DNA of 64,000 bases from Capniomyces stellatus (taxonomy: Eukaryota; Kickxellomycota; Harpellomycetes; Harpellales; Legeriomycetaceae): the NCBI GenBank assembly GCA_001661515.1, contig LUVW01000031.1, positions 1-64,000 of the forward strand, in the 5' to 3' direction. The notes under the pieces were generated by a model, which did not search any database, was not told the DNA's origin, and was given only the letters and a program-made list of their open reading frames with translations. Numbering within the stretch: the first letter of the stretch is position 1; each line of letters starts with the position of its first letter. Shown here one piece after another: positions 1-10,571 of this stretch. Made by a program: the position numbers and the translations under genes.

Positions 1-229
1 ACCATACACGATAATCAAAATTGGAGACAAAGGGGCATACACGATAGTAGACGATCACGGGAATTGCGACACGGTACATGGGGACAGATTGAAATTATAC
101 AAAGAATCGACACGAATGATACCAGAAATAACGACGCGAAGAATTGCTTCTACTTTAAAACAATTTAGAGAAGTGCAACTTGTTGAGACGGAGCCTCAAG
201 ATAGGTGGGGGGGACTGTCGTATATATAA
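1..229 (+). pseudogene. 3' end of LTR-retrotransposon pol (integrase C-terminus)
   Basis: Reading frame 2 is open from the window edge to the TAA at 227-229. It encodes about 75 residues resembling the integrase C-terminal (GPY/F-like) region of Ty3/gypsy-type polyproteins: an opening PYTIIKIGDKGAYTIVDD followed by VHGDRLKLYK, where a 'VHGDRLKPY'-like motif is usual. The rest of pol lies outside the window, so it is not known whether the element is intact. The ORF runs into a purine-rich tract (about 201-214) and then a TG-starting sequence, which is the normal order of pol end, polypurine tract and 3' LTR. The Ty3/gypsy assignment rests on the motif and the layout. A related LTR superfamily cannot be excluded. 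Confidence 0.55.
201..214 (+). promoter_or_regulatory. Polypurine tract (plus-strand primer site)
   Basis: The run ATAGGTGGGGGGGA sits immediately before the putative LTR start at 216, where a retrotransposon polypurine tract is expected. It overlaps the end of the pol frame. Confidence 0.4.
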
Positions 230-621
230 TACGACCAAAAGTAATAGTGGATAATATAATCAAACAGCTATGTACAGTTGAGTTTTGTCCCCTTGTGGTT
301 TTATCAACAGTATTTAGAGGTCCGATTGGATGTGCTCATTATTATTATCAATTATTTAGTTATTTATTTAGTTATTTTAATTATTTAGTTAGTTAGTTAT
401 AAGGATATGAGATTCGACTCAAAGGAGTGAATCTTCCTAGTTTTTACTTAGCAATAAAAGGTATACAAACATCAGATACGGACGATCTCGAGTGAGATCA
501 AAATAAGACTAGCAGTTAACATTAATATATGCAGGTGATATTTTAAGCCGGAAATTCACACTACACTAAAATTTTGTGTTTTTGCTTTGTTTTGTTCAAA
601 ATTAATAATAGTTTATCGACA
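216..621 (+). mobile_element. Probable 3' LTR
   Basis: A sequence beginning TGTCGTATAT directly follows the polypurine tract, and a sequence ending ATCGACA lies at 615-621. This gives 5-bp terminal inverted repeats (TGTCG/CGACA) and a length of 406 bp, within the usual LTR range. An AATAAA-like signal lies near 450. The 3' boundary is inferred from the inverted repeat only, because the other LTR is outside the window. Confidence 0.4.
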
Positions 622-3600
622 TTACGACGTTCTTTGTTTTAATAAATCTCTGCTTTTTCAACAATTTTACTTTTAAACCAAGTTGGTATTGCTAACAAAG
701 ATATTTGTTTATCCAGTTATAAACAAACCCATAAAGACCATCTTTTAGGATACCCAAATCGAAACTGGAATAACGGATCTTGTTGGTTTTGTTTGAATTT
801 CTTTAATTCCTTGATTACACTCTTTTTTTTTAATAAGCAAAATTGGATCTTTGTTTGAAATAGGACAAATAAATTGACTATTGATTTTCGATAATTAAAT
901 TCATTGGGCTTTTATTACATAACGAGGTTATCCACAACTTTAGGGGAAAATATGATATCATTGCGAACATGAATGAATAATAATCCCGTACAACAAAAAC
1001 AACAGATAAAGCAAATGCCAATTAGTAAAGTAAGGGGTATCAAAAACTATTTGAAATACAAACCTTTATCTTTCACTTTTGCTTTTTGAATTAAAAACAT
1101 CGTTTTGAGCTACAATCTACTTTGTTATCTGGGAAGGCTATTGACTAATTGAAATTTAAAAAAAAAACAGGAAAAGAATAATAGCTAGATTAGTTGTGTA
1201 TCTTTACCACCAATTTTTTTGATCAAAGTTGAGCAATTCACATGCATGAAACCTTTGACGTTTATTTCGACGTAAAGATGAAACATGGTTATCATTTAAG
1301 TACTCGTTTTTCTGGTTACACACAGATTTGTTTGGTCAATTCTCGAGTACATAGCGAACCCGCTTTTCTACCAAATTTCACCAGCCTGCCTATTGGCCCT
1401 GATATTTATTTGGCCTAGTTTGGTCTGCAATTTTTGTCGATTCAGAATTGCAGATAAATCAGCGTAAAGTTTTCAGATTTACTGGCATCTTGCTTACCAA
1501 CCAAAATTCACGGAGCAGCGTCTTGATATTACCAATCATCCAGCTAATCAATCCATCAACTCATCGATCTATCAATCTATCCATCAATCAATCTATCCTG
1601 CTAATCTATCAATCAATTCTCTTGTCAATTCTCCTGTCAATTCTCTTGTCAAACATCCTGTCAAACATCCTGTCAAACTTCGCTCTACTTTTTACCTTTG
1701 ACACAGACCAAAATGCCCCCCCGTAGAGTTTTGCTGTACACATTTCAATACAAAAGCATGTACATTCCTACAACTGTTTATAGCAATAGCCCCTTCTCAG
1801 CTTACACGCATGCTTTATGGCGAGGATGGATGCTTCGCAAAAATAATTATCTACAGCTGCTGCCAAAGGCGATGAGTAAAAAAATGAAGCTGGACTATGT
1901 GCTGGGTCGCATTATTCCATTGTGCGAATAATTTTTTTAGTTTGCAAATGTTCCGTTAGTTGATTTAATGTGTTTTGTTGTACTTGGTAGAGTGACTGCA
2001 TATACTTTTAATCGAGCTTGCGAATCAACCTTGAGTGATAACAAAAAAACAGTAGTTTGGACAGTTCAAAACAAAGACTTTATTATTTGCAACCGGAAAC
2101 AAAATGGCCCTATTTGAGTTAAATTGCTAAAGTTGTTATAATGGCTTTTTTTTTATTGAAATACTTTTTTTTCACTATTTCACTATTTCACTTTTTCACT
2201 TTTTTTTCCGTTACCATAACTTGAAAACCCAGCAAATCGAGCACAGTAGTGCAATAAAATTTATCAAAATCCATTGTTGTGCGTTTTTTCTTCATACATT
2301 GCGTCCTAACCTGCCTTTAGACTCTGTTGCGAATCGGCTTTATTTTTATTTTTTGCAAATCTACTATAGAGATTTCTTGAGCGCTACTGATGTATTAAGT
2401 GAACCTCTTTAACGCTGCTACGAACAAAAGCTCTCGAATAAAAACATGATAGGGAAGTTAAAGTTTTACAGCACCAGATCCGGTAAATTTGAGAAGCCCT
2501 TACAAGACTAATAGGTTTTGCATTGGCTACTTTGACATGAAACAACACTCGAAAGCAAAACCGATATAACTTTTTTATCTTTCGATTACATAATATTAAA
2601 AAAAGTAACTATAATACAATTTGGTATTTCCAACAAAGCACCATACTAATAATTGGGACAAGCAATTTTCCCACACTTGGCCTTTAATTCTACCTACACT
2701 CAACCCGGTGTAACTTTTTCTTCTAGAATGCCAATGGGACATGATGTGTCTAACTTCAATATCCCATGGGCTGTGTCATTCCTTAACATCATATACATGT
2801 GCACAGCTTTACAAGCCACCAATTCGATAAATAGGGCTTAAATACAAGAAACTGTCAAGTAAATTTTTGTTGTGCTCATCATTGACAAAGAAGAAGTGTC
2901 AGGCATCCGCCGCATTATTTGTAAATATCAATATGACTGTTTTTATGTTTGCAAAAGTGTAAAGTAACTTGAGTATTGCAGGTTTGTGGAGCTGTATCAC
3001 CTGACATTAGCATCTGACTTTCCAATGCTATTTTTGAAGGCAGTAACGCTTCTGTAGCAACTGAGAGTCAATCTTGTGGAATTAATAAACACATTGATGA
3101 GGATAGTGTCATTTTGGAATGACCCAAAAGGAACGGGAGTGGAAAAATAATTGATTTTTAGTTTTGAAGCCTCTAGCTAGGTTCAGTGAGGAGATGGTAA
3201 AAAAAATTAAAATAAAAAAGAACGAATGCCAAAATGTTTTCCAAATTGACGAATGCCCCAATTATTAGTCATGCATTTTATGATAAACAGCACAGTTGTC
3301 ACTTGACCTGAATTTATCCAAGAGTATTGGCGCTTTTTCAGGTAGGGTGTTTGCTTAAGACTCGTGTTTGTGTTTATTTAGAGTTAGTTTATCATTCTTA
3401 TCATTGCGGTTTAGAGTGGTTTGTTATCAAAAAAAACAAAAAAACATTGGCTTGATTACGGGTAAAAAGAGTTCAGTGCTCTATCTTTGTTTCAACCTCA
3501 AATAATATTTTACATGGCACATGTCTGCAACTGAACACAATTTCTTTATCTAAAAGGTAAATGTAAATATTCTGAGCGAATTTGCTTGGTTGTGGCCCAA

Positions 3601-5231
3601 GAGCCCAAGAATCAAAGCTTTGAAATAAGACGCTGTTTAAGGGATATTATGGGGTTCTATCAACTTGTTATGATCATCTTGTTACTGTTGTCAATATTTT
3701 TGTCTTTAATCTGCTTAAAATTCCAAGTTTAAAGGCGGGTCAAAGACCATGTTAAAAAAAATGACTCGTAAAGGGGCCCCATACAAACCATGAATACCAA
3801 GAGCTTCAAGTACTGTCGAAAGCTCATGATCCAAAATTCTGAGCTCTAAGTTCCAGAGCTCCAAGATCCATAGTCCCAGTGTTCAAAACTCAACCCATTT
3901 ACACCAAAAAAAAAACCTATATCATAAAAGCAAGGTGTCTACAGACTTTTATGGCGGTCGAGTATTCAGATTTCTAGTAGGGATTATTATCAATATCTGA
4001 AGAATTTCAAGAGACCAATAGCAAGTGACAAGTGTATGGCAAATGACATTCAGAAGAGCTTGGGCTTGAGTTTGATAGAGTGCCCTAAAGTGTGGATTAT
4101 CAAGTTTGCTAGCATTTTTGTTGAGTGTTATACATATTTTAGTGGAAAAGGTATAATATCCTATGAGAAAACAGCAGTGAATTAAATGAATTTGGCAGAT
4201 TTATTTGGCCGCTAATTGCTAGTGAATTTCAGGGGTAAAAAAAAAAAAGAAAATGAAATAAGGAAGTGTGAAAGATTTGCAATTACAGTGGTATAAATAT
4301 ATAGCACTCTAAATAGATAAACAAATTGACTTTTTTGGGCTAGGAGTGCTAAAGGCTATAATGGATTTTTTTTCCTATTTTTGCCTAAAGGCTTAGACCA
4401 GCTTTAAATTACTTGTTTTTTCTGTTATACCAGGCTTCGCATTGGTTGTAATTATTCCAGTTTAATAAATGAACATGGAGTCTAATATAGCTAATTAAAA
4501 GATAAGAACAGCTATTGCAAGATAAGGGCATTTGTTTTAAGTGTTCTTATCAAATCAGACAAAGCCAATAATAGGCTGAAAAACGACAAACAATAGGAGA
4601 ATTCTGCGAATTACTAGATGTGACAATCTATTTCATTACGCATGAGCCAAATTACAAATTGAGTAATAGTTTGAATTTAAAGAGTGAAAAAAGACAATAG
4701 CAATTTCACGACGAGAAATTAGAGTGTTGAGCGAGTAAAATTTCAGCACAGAATTTACCGCTTTATTTAATTTTTTAATTAAAGACTTGATTTATATTAA
4801 GTTTTGTCTCTTTTTATTTAATTTTTCAGTAAATCAATTGTTGGTATGGTAGAACCCAAGCATTTGTTGAATTTGCAAAACAAAAAAAGTTATAGTTTTC
4901 AAAATTTCTCTATTTCAACTTTTTTCTCATTTTTTTTTTTTAAATTTTCAAAAAACTACATAAAGTGTAGACTAATAGTAATAGCAAGTCAAGAGATATA
5001 TAAATGGAAGACGCAAAGTCGAGGCTGTCTGATTAATGCAATGATTATAGAATACCATCTTTAATTTATTTCACCAAGAATTATAACAGAAGAAGAAAAA
5101 CTACAGCTAAAAACATAAATCAAGAAAAGCCGTTCAGTTGTGTCTACTAACATCACCGACGTTCTTTTTTTTTTGTCACCACAAGACCTGTACTAATAAA
5201 AAATTAAACAAAAAATACAAACTAACTTAAA
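622..5231. other. Gene-poor AT-rich region
   Basis: Only short open frames without recognisable motifs occur here, and none has convincing splice continuity. The stretch holds simple repeats (1541-1683; T-rich 'TTTCACTA' runs near 2160-2200) and AGCTC-rich sequence near 3820-3890. It probably includes the promoter of the carnitine acetyltransferase gene at its right end. I see no gene. Confidence 0.5.
1541..1683. repeat. Imperfect short tandem repeats
   Basis: Successive short repeats: TATCAATC-like units, then 11-mers of the CTTGTCAATTC / CCTGTCAATTC type, then ACATCCTGTCA units. They create a spurious Leu/Ile/Ser-rich open frame that I do not regard as a gene. Confidence 0.6.
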
Positions 5232-7414
5232 ATGGGGTACGATTTATCATACTTGAACAACTACAAAGACGTACCAAAACTACCTGTACCAACACTTGAG
5301 GAGTCTATAGAAAGACTTCTGAAAACCGTCAAGCCTCTCTGTACGGAAGAGGAGTTCAAGGTTTGCAAGGGCAAGGCAGAGGACTTGTTGGACCCAAGCA
5401 AAAGCATTGGGAGGACGCTTCAAAAAAGGCTTGAAGAGAGAGCAAATGACCCAGAGATTGTTTCTTGGGCGGAAGAGTGGTGGAACGACGTAGCATATTT
5501 CCAAAACAGACAGTCTACATGCTTCCACGTAAACTACTTTTTTGGGTTTCGGGAAATAAAGCTGAAAAATAATGCTGCTCCACAGCAAGAAAAACTAGCA
5601 GCGGTTTTAGTAAAGTCTATACTAGACTACAGAGCCGAGATACTAAATGGCACTTTTAAAACTGACAGCGTTAGAGGCAAAACATTGTGTATGAAACAGT
5701 TTATTTACCAGTTTGGGTCATGCCGTCACCCCGGAGAAGTAGTTGATACAACAAAAGTTTATCCATTTGAGGAGAGCAGTCACATCGCGGTGGCACATAA
5801 AGGAAAATTCTATATTCTCCAGCCATACAACGAAGATGGAACCATCAAGTCAGTTGAGCAACTCGAAGGGTAAGAATGTATTCTACAACAGTCATTTATG
5901 ACGTACTTTTCTTTTATTATTATTATTATTCTTCTTCTTTACCTCTTGTCAATATTTCAGATGTGAAGGCATCGTTGACATATCCAGGTTGTATGAGTAA
6001 ACTGGGTTTATTTGGAGATGCTCAGAACTGATCAACAAGTCAGTTTAAGCATGGGTTAAACACCACTTTACGAGCACAAAAGCAATCACAAATATTTTTT
6101 AGCTATAATAGGAATATGTTACTAATGCTGATATTGTTGATAACAATTAGACACTTTTCTGCTTTGACTCGCAATAACGCCAACTACAAGGTCGACCGTA
6201 GCAAGTCTATTGGGATTTTGACAGCCCTTGAAAGAGATGATTGGTACCACGCACGCAATGCACTGCTTGAAGTTTCTGACAAAAACAAAGAGCTACTGCA
6301 CCTTGTGGAGTCATCAGCATTCCTTGTGTCCCTGGATAGCAATTCGCCAGTAACACACGACGAGTTTTCCAAGGCTTGTTACCATTCAGATGGGCTGAAC
6401 AGATACTTTGACAAAAACTTTCAGTTGCTGGTGTTTGCAAACGGTAGATACGGATTCAACGGAGAGCACTCGCTGACCGACGGCACAACAGACGTGAGAC
6501 TCTCAAACTACTTTGTCAACGAGGCCGAAAAATACTTTAGCGACACTGAAATAGCAAGCGCAGTTTACCCGCCAACAGAGGCACCAAAGGAGCTGAATTT
6601 TGAATACAACGGAGTTCTAAATCGATATATTCGCCGAGCTCTGTCTTACTTTGACCACTATACATTTAGACAGGAAATGTCGGTGTTGCACTTTGAAAAG
6701 TTTGGCAAAGAGCAGATCAAGAAGTTTAAAGTCAGTCCCGATGCCTTTGTCCAGATGTCAATGCAGCTGGCCTACTATCGGCTGTTTGACCAGTTTGTTG
6801 CTACTTATGAGTCAGCCTCTACCCGGTCCTTTGCCTACGGAAGAACAGAAACCTCAAGATCCATCAGCGAGTCAAGTGTTGCTTGGTGCAAGCTGATGAT
6901 GGGTGATGATCCAAGGCAGCTGAAAGGCGAGGAGGTCTCTGCTATTGAAAAGGCTGCCATGCTAAGGCAGGCAATTAAGGAACAGTCCACATTTACTGCT
7001 GCTGCTGCCCAAGGTCGCGGTGTCGATAGACACTTTATGGGGCTACGGCATTGCATAAAGCCTGGGGAAGACTACCCTGAACTGTTCTTTGACAGCGCGT
7101 TTAAAAAGTCCAGCTACTGGCAGCTGTCTACTTCCCAAATCAGTGAGGAAACCATCGTGGCTTATGGCTGGGGTCAAGTCGTGTACGATGGGTTTGGAAT
7201 TGCTTACATGGTTCTGCCCAACGTTCTGCACTTTAACTTTTCAAGCACCCATTTAGGCTCAATCAGAATGTGCGAGTCTGTAGCAACTTCCTTGGAAGAA
7301 ATGGCCGAATTGCTGATTGCCGAAGCAGAGTCGCTCAGCGAAACCGAACCCTTGACCGACTCTTTGGCAAAATCTCTACACGTCTCAACTTTTGCCACAA
7401 AGCAGGCAGTTTAA
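5232..7414 (+). CDS. CRAT: Carnitine O-acetyltransferase
   Basis: Predicted to transfer acetyl groups between CoA and carnitine. Exons are 5232-5869, 5961-5990 and 6151-7414. The phases join without a stop and give 643 aa, normal for the carnitine/choline acyltransferase family. Exon 1 carries the family N-terminus (YLNNYKDVPKLPVPTLEES, WW..VAYF). The catalytic histidine is His329 in NGEHSLTDG, and the C-terminal half has the family GWGQVVYDGFGIAY and FNFSSTH motifs. Exon 2 is only 30 nt but keeps the frame and supplies residues leading into SKSIGILTALERDDW, which aligns with the conserved 'SVGILTS..RD.W' segment. There is no obvious mitochondrial presequence and no SKL-type peroxisomal tail (it ends KQAV), so a cytosolic, YAT2-like form is likely, though this is inference. 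Family call is firm. Confidence 0.93.
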
Positions 7415-7917
7415 AGATCACCAAATAAATAAAGAGCACATTTAGGGGGGGGGAGAGAAGTAAGAGGAGGTTTGAACTTTGGATTTTTACCTTTTGTGGG
7501 GGGTTTTTTTTTGCTTGTCTTTTATTTATGCCCTTCACCTTATACATATACCATGTTATTATAGCCGGCTTTGCCTTTACCTGTTTATAATTTTATTTAA
7601 AACTTTTCTAGCGGTTTAAAGTATCTCTGTCATTTGCAGCATTATAGATGTATTTTTATTAATAATACCATAAACAACTCGCTTGTAAATTTTTTTTGTC
7701 AGATTTAGTTTTACTGTTGAAAAGCAATTTGGCAAAAACGAAGACTAAAACAGAAAAAAAAGGTAAAATTACAGATAATTATAAGTATGTTTACAAAACA
7801 TTGGCTGATTTAGCATTTGTAATCTAGACTATGTTTGACTTTGCTGATGTACAATGTAAGCGGATGGACCGTAAACAACACCACTTCTGCCCGTTCAGCC
7901 TAGCCTAGCCCGGATCC
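7415..7917. other. Convergent 3' intergenic region
   Basis: Lies between the 3' ends of the carnitine acetyltransferase gene (+) and SGF11 (-). It is T-rich with G-runs (7446-7455, 7497-7503) and contains AATAAA near 7425. No gene is seen. Confidence 0.6.
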
Positions 7918-9269
7918 TCAAACTTTAAATTTCTTTTTCAAGTCAGAGCTAAAATCACCGTTAAGTGGTTTTCCTAAATTCAATCAGATTAATAAAAACA
8001 AAGCAGTGTTTTATGGTATTTTTATAGCATTGTTTGATATTACATTTTTTTGTTGTGTCGATTCTGTTGCCAATAAACCACACAAATAAAAAATAAAAAC
8101 AATTGGTAATAAAGAACAAGTTAAGCCAGACTTACTTTTATTATCCAAGTCGATGCCGTTATACTCGTTAGAAGCGGTGCTATTGGGTGTTTGTACGTTG
8201 CTCGTAGCAGCAGATCGGCTATAAATATACCACAACAGCAAAAAATGATTTATAGTATTGCCTTTAAACTCGTGTCAATTAGCACAACTCTCAAACAGTT
8301 AAAGTCCTAACATAAACAGGCTTTTTCTTTTTTAGGCCAAGTACCTCCGACTAGCTATCCTCCTTGAAGAAAGTCCCATGCACTTGTCCATATGCGCTGC
8401 GTACCGAGAGGAGGGGTATTCTCGTTTGCAATTCACACACTCAATCGGATCAGAGGATGACGATTGCGGGTCCTGACCAAATATATCAACCCCTGGCAGA
8501 TCCACTACATTGTATAAAAACAAATACCAACCAATTAATCAATTAGTTGGTAAAAAAATAGCAAAAAAAACAAAATAGCAACAAAAACAAAATAGCAACA
8601 AAAACAAAGAGCTTTTTCAATGTTGGCCAAACCAATGTCGTTTAGCCAATAGTTCGAATACTCTAGCTTGCAGCTTATTCTGTATATATATTCAATCGAA
8701 TTCTATTACATCCATGTACTCATGCGTATTTATGCTTTTTTTAAAGCGAAATCATTACCAAAGGTTCGACATCTATTTTGAATATAAACATTGATCAGTT
8801 ACTTGCTATTTATTTGATTCATTGCACTCAAAAAGCAATATAGAGTATGGTATCGTGGATATATTTCAGAATAATTACTTTGTAAGACACAATGGACATG
8901 TAGAAATAGATTGTTTGGCATCTCTATGGCTCTCAAATATAATCTCCATTGCGAAATCTTCAACTAATTGAGAAAATATCTCTTCCGCCTATCCACAGCA
9001 ATAATACCTTTGTTAATATTACTACCAGTTTTGAACCTAAATACGATTTCACGCTATCGACAAGCAGCACTTTCGGTCTACTATATATATATTTGTACTT
9101 GTTTATTGTAAAATATATGTTTAATTCTTACTAAATCAGTACGGTAGAATTTCTCCTCGCTAACAATCTTTGCGGTTGGCTCTATACTTTCCAGAATCTC
9201 CTTTACACTTTTTAAACGTTTGATATGCTCATCGTATAACTCGAGTAATTTCTCTTGGGCCTTTTCCAT
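7918..9269 (-). CDS. SGF11: SAGA-associated factor 11 (ATXN7L3-like)
   Basis: Subunit of the SAGA histone H2B deubiquitinase module. Six exons were reconstructed on the minus strand: 9269-9132, 8988-8879, 8679-8633, 8504-8345, 8218-8136 and 7973-7918. The phases agree throughout and give 197 aa. Exon 2 gives the Sgf11 helix (SQLVEDFAMEIIFESHRDAK), which in the family binds Sus1/ENY2. Exon 4 gives VDLPGVDIFGQ followed by the C-x2-C...H-x3-C zinc finger (ECVNCKREYPSSRYAAHMDKC) and the basic SSRRIASR patch. The last exon ends with a Lys-rich tail. Exon 1 adds about 46 residues of probable coiled coil not typical of the yeast protein. Exon 3 and the GTTTGG and GTACTT donors are the least certain parts. 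The SGF11 assignment from exons 2 and 4 is strong. Confidence 0.82.
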
Positions 9270-9539
9270 TCTGCATTAGTAGAAACTAATTAAATAATTT
9301 TGATATTATTAATGTTGCCTATTCAACAAAGAGCGAAATTTGCTGACTTCAGTTTTTTTATTTTATTTGATATCAATGGAAAAAAAAACAAATGTTGATT
9401 TCGATACTAAGTTTGAACTCGAGCAATTTAAAGATTCTCCAAAGTTTGGACTAAATTAATTCGTTTCTCAAAATTGTATATTATTTTTTTATTTTTTATT
9501 TACGAAACTGACAAATCATTTTATAGATGTTGGTAATAG
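9270..9539. other. Upstream region of SGF11
   Basis: AT-rich sequence between the SGF11 start and the LINE remnant. It presumably contains the SGF11 promoter. No distinct element is recognised. Confidence 0.4.
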
Positions 9540-9981
9540 CTGTAAGTTAGCACAAGTACATTCTTTTCTACTCAACATCCTTATATATAATACCTGCACT
9601 ATTAATAAACTAAATATACAATTAATGATTAATCTGCCCCCTCTCGTCCTACTAGGGGCATCTTATCTTGCCGTCTTGATTCGATGTCATGATCTAGTAT
9701 CCATTTTGTAATTTCGGACACGTCGTTCTTTTTTGTCATCTTTACTAGTGCCTCTGCTGCTCCTCCTGCCTTGTCCGAGTCACTGTATTTCTTTAACCAT
9801 CTGATGCAGCCGCTTACCCATGTGTTGCATCTGTTTTTGAATGGTTTGTCTATTAGATCTTTGATCCAAGTTCTGTTACTTACTCGTTTGAAGTGGGCTC
9901 TTTCTCTTGCTGGAGTTATCCTGCTGTTTACTGATGGGATTTTTAGTTCCTGTCTCAGTCTGACCATGGATGTGATTTTAC
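9540..9981 (-). mobile_element. LINE (non-LTR) reverse transcriptase remnant, unit 1
   Basis: A minus-strand frame (9967-9629) encodes 112 residues of a non-LTR retrotransposon C-terminal region (MVRLRQELKIPSVNSRITPARE..., ending at a stop at 9629), plus probable 3' UTR to about 9540. In unit 2 the same peptide is preceded by sequence typical of the region after the RT domain (SVLIPIACYGGKLFGMSKA), which supports a LINE origin. The upstream (5') part of this copy is replaced by the abnormal block at 9982-10317. The element is truncated and has no complete RT in the window. Confidence 0.6.
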
Positions 9982-10317
9982 GACGTGAGTACTAAACAGA
10001 ACAACGAAACAGCTAATGAAAAACATTACCGAACGTAGAACGAAACGAGTAAGGTTTATCAAACGGAGGTATCGTGCGATAACCCTACTCATGACTAGAC
10101 TGATCATAACAAGAATCACGGTGTCCCCATAAAGACAGACGACTCCTTCTTCGACCTGCACTAATGTGAAAGGGACCACAACCGATGCAACAAGAAATAA
10201 CAAGCAAACGTACAGGTCAGCCTCAACCTGTCATAAGAGTCCATGAACATAAACAGACTGTACCTCTGCTAAAGAAGAAACTAAAATTTGAGTTTCAGTT
10301 TCAGAACCCAACTGAAA
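9982..10317. other. 336-base block: complement without reversal of the LINE segment
   Basis: Base by base, this block is the unreversed Watson-Crick complement of 13768-14103, with no gaps and no mismatch found on reading through it. The flanks on both sides (to 9980, and from 10318) are collinear with the other units in normal orientation. A true inversion would give the reverse complement, so this is not explained by known DNA rearrangement. It is best treated as a sequence-assembly or processing error over the LINE 5' part. Any open frame read inside it is meaningless. Confidence 0.93.
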
Positions 10318-10571
10318 TGTTATTTATTGCATTTAACTTTACGCATTTTTTGATATTATATGGTACTTGGGGTTAATGCTTGTTTAATGGTTATACTTTA
10401 TTTTGGAGCTCCTGGTTGGCAGCTATAAAAAACTACAAGCTTAATAAAGAGTGAGAACAGCTGTCAACTAATATTGGCCAGCTTTGTCTGATAGTAAAGT
10501 AGAAAAGAATAAATAAAGTGGAAATCGCGAAACTAAACGGCAGAAATGTGCCATTGATACTTGAACCTAAT
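10318..10571. other. 3' flank of secreted-protein gene, unit 1
   Basis: Sequence shared almost unchanged by all three units (14104-14357 and 17059-17312). It holds the likely 3' UTR of the minus-strand gene. No separate gene is seen. Confidence 0.5.

Noticed and set aside
401..440. GATTCGACTC resembling a tRNA T-loop (also 8641-8665, 8765-8780, 30196-30210)
   Set aside because: The flanking bases do not form a 5-bp T stem and no acceptor or anticodon arms can be drawn.
1448..1931. Two overlapping plus-strand frames near 1.5-1.9 kb
   Set aside because: The first is a simple-repeat translation and the second has no motif or splice partners.
9955..10376. Frames of 82 and 63 codons inside and across 9982-10317
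   Set aside because: They read through the wrongly complemented block, so they have no coding meaning.
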